A stretch of DNA of 10,789 bases, taken from contig CP070641.1 in assembly GCA_020354085.1 (NCBI GenBank), positions 171,987 through 182,775 on the forward strand. Reading direction: 5' to 3'. The DNA comes from Pseudomonadota bacterium. GTDB taxonomy: Bacteria; Pseudomonadota; Gammaproteobacteria; Acidiferrobacterales; Sulfurifustaceae. A program made the position numbers and the translations under genes. A model generated the notes under the pieces. That model was not told where the DNA came from. It saw only the letters and a list, made by a program, of their open reading frames with translations, and did not search any database. This document shows positions 6,979 through 10,789 of this stretch, in pieces. Positions within the stretch are counted from its first letter, which is position 1. The number at the start of each line of letters is the position of its first letter.

Positions 6979-8366
6979 CAATACGCCCCGTCGAACGATG
7001 CGGCGGTGTAGTTTTCGAAACGGGTGTACTCGCCGAGAAAGGTCAGGCGCACTTCGCCGATCGGGCCGTTACGCTGCTTGCCAATGATGACATCGGCCGT
7101 ACCCTTGTGCGGGCTTTCCTTGTTATAGACCTCGTCGCGATAAATGAACAGGATCACGTCGGCGTCCTGCTCGATGGCGCCGGATTCGCGCAGATCAGAC
7201 ATCACCGGCCGCTTGTCGGTGCGGTTCTCTACCGAACGATTGAGCTGCGACATGGCGATCACCGGCACGCTGAGTTCCTTGGCCAGTCCTTTGAGCGCGC
7301 GGGTGATCTGCGAGATTTCGGTGGCGCGGTTTTCTTCCGTCTCGGTCGACTGCATCAACTGCAAGTAGTCGACCACGATCAGCCCCAATCCTTTCTCGCG
7401 CTTGAGCCGGCGCGAACGCGCGCGTAACTCCATGGGCGTGAGGCCTGGGGTATCATCGATAAAGATCGGCGCTTCGTTTAGCAGGCTCACTGCTGAAGTG
7501 AGGCGCGGCCAGTCGTCGTCATGAAGCTTGCCGGTACGCACACGGTGCGCATTGATCCGTCCCAATGAAGCCATCATGCGCATGGCCAGCTGCGAGCCCG
7601 GCATTTCCATGGAAAACACTGCGACCGGGATCTTGTGACCGACCGAGGCATTTTCTGCAATATTCATGGCCAGCGAGGTCTTGCCCATCGACGGGCGTCC
7701 GGCGATGACGACCAGATCCGCGGCCTGTAATCCGGAGGTCATTTCATCCAGATCGCTGAAACCGGTCGGCACGCCGGTCAGCGGCGATGTGGAGCGGTAG
7801 AGCTGATCGATGCGATCAACCGCATCGGTCAGCAGGCGGTTGATCGGCTGGAACTCACCGCGCCGATGACCCTTTTCGCCGATGTCAAAGATGCGCTTCT
7901 CGGCGAAATCGATCAGCTCATGGGCACCGCGGCCGTCCGGGGCGTACGTCGCGGCACTGATATCAGCGGTAGCCCGCAACAGCTCGCGCAATACTGAACG
8001 CTCGCGCACGATACCGGCGTACGCAACGATGTTGGCGGCGCTTGGCGTATTGTTGGCGATCGCACCGAGATAGGCGAGCCCACCGACCGGTTCGAGCTCG
8101 CCGCTTTTCTCTAACTGTTCGGAGATGGTGACGACGTCGGCCGGACTGCCTTCTTCGAGCAGTGCCGCGATGGCGTTGAAGATCAGGCGATGTTCGCGCC
8201 GATAGAAGTCGTCGGCGGTGAGGGTGTCTGCGACCCGATCCCAGGCGCTGTTGTCGAGCAGCAATCCGCCCAGCACGGACTGTTCGGCTTCCACCGACTG
8301 CGGCGGCACCTTGAGCGCATCCACCGCACCTTCATTGCCGCGCCTGGCGTAGGCTCGCTCCTCCAT
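6978..8366 (-). CDS. dnaB: Replicative DNA helicase DnaB
   Basis: DnaB is the ring-shaped 5'-3' helicase that unwinds DNA at the replication fork and contacts DnaG primase. The protein has 462 residues. An N-terminal primase-binding domain begins at LKVPPQSVEAEQSVLGG (about 18-120); a linker leads to the RecA-like ATPase domain, with Walker A GRPSMGKT at 223-230, catalytic E254 in FSMEMP, Walker B VVDYLQL with D333, SQLNRS (373-378), DLRESGAIEQDAD (391-403) and the KQRNGPIG-VRLTF block (430-443) near the C-terminus that carries the arginine-finger region. No intein interrupts it, although dnaB is a common intein site. The ATG is preceded by a G-rich GGAGG only 3 nt away. The gene has its own promoter (8438-8466) and heads dnaB-alr-radA. 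Confidence 0.98.
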   Translation of the reverse strand: MEERAYARRGNEGAVDALKVPPQSVEAEQSVLGGLLLDNSAWDRVADTLTADDFYRREHRLIFNAIAALLEEGSPADVVTISEQLEKSGELEPVGGLAYLGAIANNTPSAANIVAYAGIVRERSVLRELLRATADISAATYAPDGRGAHELIDFAEKRIFDIGEKGHRRGEFQPINRLLTDAVDRIDQLYRSTSPLTGVPTGFSDLDEMTSGLQAADLVVIAGRPSMGKTSLAMNIAENASVGHKIPVAVFSMEMPGSQLAMRMMASLGRINAHRVRTGKLHDDDWPRLTSAVSLLNEAPIFIDDTPGLTPMELRARSRRLKREKGLGLIVVDYLQLMQSTETEENRATEISQITRALKGLAKELSVPVIAMSQLNRSVENRTDKRPVMSDLRESGAIEQDADVILFIYRDEVYNKESPHKGTADVIIGKQRNGPIGEVRLTFLGEYTRFENYTAASFDGAY

Positions 8367-8431
8367 CGACCTCCCCCGGGGCGACTCCCCCTCATGCTGT
8401 GGGGCCGAAACGGCCTCTGTTGTATTAACGG
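8367..8431 (-). promoter_or_regulatory. Short G/C-rich 5' leader of dnaB with small hairpins
   Basis: About 65 nt separate the predicted transcription start from the dnaB ATG. On the minus strand there is a perfect 5-bp hairpin GGCCG-TTT-CGGCC (8403-8415). A GGGG-AGTCG-CCCC hairpin (8378-8390) lies directly before the Shine-Dalgarno GGGGGAGG (8370-8377). No T-run follows either hairpin, so neither is an obvious terminator. Control of ribosome access is possible but unproven. Confidence 0.35.
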
Positions 8432-8437
8432 CGATCG

Positions 8438-8466
8438 ATTATGCGCCGCCCTGCTACAACTGACAA
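8438..8466 (-). promoter_or_regulatory. Sigma70-type promoter for dnaB-alr-radA
   Basis: On the minus strand the sequence is TTGTCA (8461-8466), a 17-bp spacer, then CATAAT (8438-8443). Each hexamer has one mismatch to consensus and the spacing is ideal. A start near 8431 would give a leader of about 65 nt. Position and direction fit the dnaB operon, in the only sizeable gap before it. Confidence 0.75.
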
Positions 8467-8467
8467 C

Positions 8468-8480
8468 GCAATTCGATTGC
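8468..8480 (-). terminator. Small hairpin after rplI, possible weak terminator
   Basis: The minus strand reads GCAAT-CGA-ATTGC, a perfect 5-bp stem with a 3-nt loop, 10 nt past the rplI stop and directly before the dnaB -35. There is no U-rich tail, so it is at best a weak terminator or an RNA 3'-end stabiliser. It could also be chance. Confidence 0.25.
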
Positions 8481-8490
8481 CGCTCGGGAA

Positions 8491-8940
8491 TTACTTTTCG
8501 CCCACCACTGACACGATGATCTTGGTGTCGATTTCGGGGTGCAGCGTCAGGCTCACCTCGGTGTCGCCGATTTCCTTGAGTGGACCGGTCGAGAGATGCA
8601 CCTCGCTTTTGGCGAGCTCGAACCCGGCCGCCACCATGGCATCGGCAACGTCTTTTGCGGTTACCGAGCCAAACAGCTTGCCCTCTTCGCTCACCTTGCG
8701 CAGGATCTGCAGGGTAAAGCCCTGCATCTTCTCGGCGCGCGCCTTGGCACGCGTAAAGGCATCGGCAGCCGCGGCTTCCAGTTCTGCGCGGCGCGTCTCG
8801 AACTTTGCCTTGTTCTCGGCATTGGCCACAACGGCCTTGCCATAGGGAAACAAGTAATTGCGGGCGAACCCGTTCTTCACGCGCACCTGGTCACCCAGGT
8901 TACCGAGGTTGCGCACCTTTTCGAGCAAAATGACTTCCAT
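8491..8940 (-). CDS. rplI: 50S ribosomal protein bL9
   Basis: bL9 is a 149-residue ribosomal protein with two globular domains joined by a long exposed helix. It binds 23S rRNA at the base of the L1 stalk and affects frame maintenance. The N-terminal signature MEVILLEKVRNLGNLGDQV with VKNGFARNYLFPYGKA is diagnostic. Residues about 41-75 form the charged, alanine-rich connecting helix. The C-terminal domain has GKLFGSVTAKDVADA and ends in VSVVGEK. Length is normal. A GAGG about 9 nt before the ATG is the ribosome-binding site. It is the last gene of rpsF-rpsR-rplI, 22 nt after rpsR, and its stop TAA precedes the dnaB promoter region. Confidence 0.98.
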   Translation of the reverse strand: MEVILLEKVRNLGNLGDQVRVKNGFARNYLFPYGKAVVANAENKAKFETRRAELEAAAADAFTRAKARAEKMQGFTLQILRKVSEEGKLFGSVTAKDVADAMVAAGFELAKSEVHLSTGPLKEIGDTEVSLTLHPEIDTKIIVSVVGEK

Positions 8941-8962
8941 CGTTAGCGGCCTCGCGTGGAGT

Positions 8963-9187
8963 TCAGTGGCTGTCGCAGTACGGCAGCAGCGCTAGATAGC
9001 GTGCGTAGTTGATGGCGCGCGTGAGCTGGCGCTGGTAGCGCGCCTTGGTGCCAGTATTGCGACTGGGAATGATGCGGCCGGTTTCAGTGATGTACTGGCG
9101 CAGGACCGCGATGTCTTTGTAGTCGATCTCCTCGACCTTCTCGGCGGTGAACCGGCAGAATTTCTTGCGACGGAAAAAGCGTGACAT
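8963..9187 (-). CDS. rpsR: 30S ribosomal protein bS18
   Basis: bS18 is a 74-residue protein that pairs with bS6 on the 30S platform. The signatures are FRRKKFCRFTAE near the N-terminus, EIDYKDIAVLRQYI, GRIIPSRNTGTKA and RYQRQLTRAINYARYLALLPY. The cysteine in KFCRF (C11) is present, and a second cysteine occurs in the C-terminal PYCDSH, where E. coli has threonine. The ATG has AAGGGG about 9 nt upstream. It lies 20 nt after rpsF with no room for priB. The S6:S18 pair is the expected ligand of the leader upstream of rpsF. Confidence 0.98.
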   Translation of the reverse strand: MSRFFRRKKFCRFTAEKVEEIDYKDIAVLRQYITETGRIIPSRNTGTKARYQRQLTRAINYARYLALLPYCDSH

Positions 9188-9207
9188 GTTCGTGTTCCCC
9201 TTGGGCG

Positions 9208-9612
9208 TTAGGCGTTGCTATCGGCCGTGTCGGACTCGGTCATCTCGCTATCGGAACCACGGCCTTCGCCCGAGGCCCGGCGCGCCTCTTCTTCCTTCTC
9301 CTTCATCATCGGAGAGGGGGCGCTCACGGCCTGACGGCGGCTGATGACGAGCGAGCGCAGGACGGCGTCGCTGAACTTGAATGCTGACTCGAGCTCGCGC
9401 AGCGTCTCCAGCGGGCACTCGATGTTCATCAGCACGTAGTGCGCCTTGTGCACCTTGTTGATGGGATAGGCGAGCTGTCGGCGGCCCCAATCTTCCTGAC
9501 GATGAATCGCGCCTTTGGCGGATTCGATGATGGAGCGGTAACGCTCGATCATCGCAGGGACCTGCTCGCTCTGGTCCGGATGGACCAGAATCACGATTTC
9601 ATAGTGACGCAT
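9208..9612 (-). CDS. rpsF: 30S ribosomal protein bS6
   Basis: bS6 has 134 residues and binds the central domain of 16S rRNA together with bS18. The family fold starts at MRHYEIVILVHPDQSEQVPA and contains EDWGRRQLAYPINK, HYVLMNIECP and AFKFSDAVLRSLV. After about residue 100 there is a charged, low-complexity tail rich in Glu, Ser and Asp that ends in SNA. It lacks the terminal glutamates that RimK extends in E. coli S6. The ATG has GAGGAG ending 5 nt upstream. It is first in rpsF-rpsR-rplI and has a strong promoter and a structured leader (described separately). Confidence 0.98.
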   Translation of the reverse strand: MRHYEIVILVHPDQSEQVPAMIERYRSIIESAKGAIHRQEDWGRRQLAYPINKVHKAHYVLMNIECPLETLRELESAFKFSDAVLRSLVISRRQAVSAPSPMMKEKEEEARRASGEGRGSDSEMTESDTADSNA

Positions 9613-9676
9613 GTAAGCTCCTCATGGCTTAGAGCCTCCCGGGGTCGTCGACCGGTGAGGCAAGGAGAAAAGAGGC
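9613..9676 (-). ncRNA. rpsF leader with S6:S18-binding-type hairpin (autoregulatory)
   Basis: The rpsF 5' leader of about 63 nt contains, on the minus strand between 9661 and 9634, an outer stem GCCTC/GAGGC (9657-9661 with 9634-9638) and an inner stem GGTC/GACC (9650-9653 with 9643-9646) with loop GAC. These are separated by an asymmetric internal loop with ACC on the 5' side and CCGG on the 3' side. A bulged CCG between two stems upstream of rpsF is the known hallmark of the leader bound by the S6:S18 complex, which represses its own operon. An alternative stem GCTC/GAGC (9632-9635 with 9617-9620) would cover the Shine-Dalgarno and excludes the outer stem. Pairing was derived by eye, without an energy calculation. 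Confidence 0.65.
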
Positions 9677-9680
9677 GCGC

Positions 9681-9709
9681 ATTCTAGCGGCTGACCCCTG
9701 CCCTGCCAA
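9681..9709 (-). promoter_or_regulatory. Sigma70-type promoter for rpsF-rpsR-rplI
   Basis: The minus strand shows TTGGCA (9704-9709), a 17-bp spacer, then TAGAAT (9681-9686). Each hexamer has one mismatch to consensus. The discriminator just after the -10 is GCGCGCC, a G/C-rich type found at promoters repressed by ppGpp/DksA. The -35 lies 4 bp past the rlmB stop codon. Predicted start is about 9674-9676. Confidence 0.8.
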
Positions 9710-9713
9710 GGGG

Positions 9714-10457
9714 TTAACCAGCCGACAGGCGCTGTCGAACCGCCTCGTACAAGCAGATTCCGGCGGCCACGGAGAGGTTCAGGGTGCCCACCTTGCCGCT
9801 CATGGGAATGCGCACCAATACGTCGCAGTGCTCGCGCGTCAGCCGCCGTAAGCCCGCGCCCTCGCCACCGAGCACGATGGCGGCCGGGCCTGTCAAATCG
9901 ATCTCCGCCAGGGTCTGTTCCGCGTCTTGGTCCGCGCCGTAGATCCAAACGCCCCCCTCCTTCAGTTCGCGCAGGTAGCGCGCAAGGTTCGTGACGGTAA
10001 TTAGATTCATGGTTTCCGCTGCGCCCGCCGCCGCGCGGCGGGTGACGCTGCTCAAGGGCGCGGTGTTGTCTTTGGGCACGATCACGGCATGCGCCCCGGC
10101 GGCGTCCGCCGAGCGCAGACAGGCGCCCAGGTTATGCGGGTCCTGCACGCCGTCCAGGATGAGTAGCAGCGGTGCGCCCTGTATCGATTCGAGGAGCTCG
10201 GAAACACTCTGCTCACGCCCGGCCGGCGCCCGGTACTGCGCAATCACCCCCTGGTGGCGCACGCCATTGGCCATGCGATCAAGCTCCTTGCGCGCCACTC
10301 TTTGCACCGCGACATCCTGCGCGCGCGCCGCTTCTTCTACCGCCTGCACGCGCTCATCGCCGCGCTCGCTCGCGAGCCACACCGACTCGACTCGTTCGGG
10401 GTGTTCCCTGATGGCCGCCAGTACCGCGTTGGGGCCGCAGACCAACTGACGCGCCAT
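9714..10457 (-). CDS. rlmB: 23S rRNA (guanosine-2251-2'-O)-methyltransferase RlmB
   Basis: RlmB is a 247-residue SPOUT-family (TrmH-type) methyltransferase that uses S-adenosylmethionine to methylate the ribose of G2251 in the peptidyl-transferase P loop. An N-terminal L30e-like RNA-binding domain (about 1-75, with CGPNAVLAAI and GVRHQGVIA) precedes the knotted catalytic domain. The three SPOUT motifs are visible: HNLGACLRSADA (N109, R115), VLGGEGAGL (195-203, E199) and MSGKVGTLNLSVAAG (219-233, N227). These sit one residue off the E. coli positions I recall. The start lies 2 nt after the rnr stop, so the two form an operon, as in E. coli. The related TrmH branch is less likely given the N-terminal domain and context. 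Confidence 0.96.
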   Translation of the reverse strand: MARQLVCGPNAVLAAIREHPERVESVWLASERGDERVQAVEEAARAQDVAVQRVARKELDRMANGVRHQGVIAQYRAPAGREQSVSELLESIQGAPLLLILDGVQDPHNLGACLRSADAAGAHAVIVPKDNTAPLSSVTRRAAAGAAETMNLITVTNLARYLRELKEGGVWIYGADQDAEQTLAEIDLTGPAAIVLGGEGAGLRRLTREHCDVLVRIPMSGKVGTLNLSVAAGICLYEAVRQRLSAG

Positions 10458-10459
10458 CG

Positions 10460-10789
10460 CTAACGTTTGCGACGGCGCCGCGAATTCCGATCCACGCGCT
10501 TGCCGCCGGAGCGCTTTTTGGCGCGCTTCGGAGAACCCCGCACGGCCCGCTCATTGAGAACCTTGGGCTTGCTGGCCAGTTCGAAGTCGATCTGCGCTTC
10601 GTCCAAATCGACACGCATCACGCGCACCCGTACGGCATCGCCTAATCGAAATCGCATGCGGGTACGCTCGCCTGATAGCTGGTGACGCGTGGCGTCGAAG
10701 TGAAAGTAGTCGTTGCCGAGGGCGGTGATGTGCACCAGACCGTCGACGAATACCTCACTCAGCTCGACAAAAATGCCGAAGTTGGTGAC
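10460..10789 (-). CDS. rnr: Ribonuclease R, C-terminal end (partial)
   Basis: The last 109 codons of rnr are present; the 5' part lies beyond the window end, and the frame is open to the last base. RNase R is a processive 3'-5' exoribonuclease that digests structured RNA and takes part in rRNA quality control and trans-translation. The visible part is the S1 RNA-binding domain, with TNFGIFVELSEVFVDGLVHI, LGNDYFHFD and RLGDAVRVRVMRVD, then a basic tail of about 34 residues ending in RRRRKR. The codon at 10733-10735 is an internal GTG (valine), not a start. The tail is much shorter than the E. coli lysine-rich tail. It sits directly before rlmB, the standard gammaproteobacterial order. Confidence 0.95.
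   Translation of the reverse strand, partial: VTNFGIFVELSEVFVDGLVHITALGNDYFHFDATRHQLSGERTRMRFRLGDAVRVRVMRVDLDEAQIDFELASKPKVLNERAVRGSPKRAKKRSGGKRVDRNSRRRRKR

Noticed and set aside
6979..6981. TTG start for alr one codon upstream
   Set aside because: ATG at 6978 forms the usual TGATG coupling with dnaB and needs no rare start.
1..10789. CRISPR arrays, tRNA or rRNA genes, insertion sequences, phage or defence genes
   Set aside because: None seen; gaps between genes are all under 140 bp and hold only promoters, leaders and short hairpins.

Overview
The window reads as chromosome of a GC-rich gammaproteobacterium. The evidence is the set of conserved housekeeping genes and their E. coli-like order: rnr-rlmB, rpsF-rpsR-rplI and dnaB-alr, with close protein matches to the gammaproteobacterial families. 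I cannot name the genus. There is no rRNA, tRNA, CRISPR array, insertion sequence or phage gene, and almost all of the DNA is coding.

Plus strand, left part (1-4491). The window opens inside the 3' end of dapE (lysine/diaminopimelate synthesis). After a 139-bp AT-richer gap comes a compact three-gene operon. It encodes a membrane-anchored CHASE2-TPR-Ser/Thr kinase, a PP2C-type phosphatase overlapping it by 4 bp, and a small protein with an N-terminal FHA (phosphothreonine-reading) domain, a proline-rich hinge and a degenerate second FHA-like domain. Together these form a complete write/erase/read protein-phosphorylation module with a periplasmic sensor. All three proteins carry a similar short threonine motif (T-[FVL]-[VIM]-[VIL]-[DN]) outside their folded domains. 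I propose these as shared phosphorylation/FHA-docking sites.

Minus strand, right part (4502-10789). Reading in the direction of transcription, from right to left: the 3' end of rnr (RNase R) and rlmB (23S rRNA 2'-O-methyltransferase); then a strong sigma70-type promoter and a structured leader fitting the S6:S18 autoregulatory motif; then rpsF-rpsR-rplI (S6, S18, L9; no priB between them); then a second good sigma70-type promoter and a tightly coupled dnaB-alr-radA operon (replicative helicase, alanine racemase, recombination ATPase). radA converges on the FHA gene with only 10 bp between the stops. Those 10 bp contain a perfect but ownerless Shine-Dalgarno sequence.

The housekeeping half is ordinary. 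The points most worth a second look are the signalling operon with its repeated threonine motif, the orphan Shine-Dalgarno after it, and the two promoter/leader regions.
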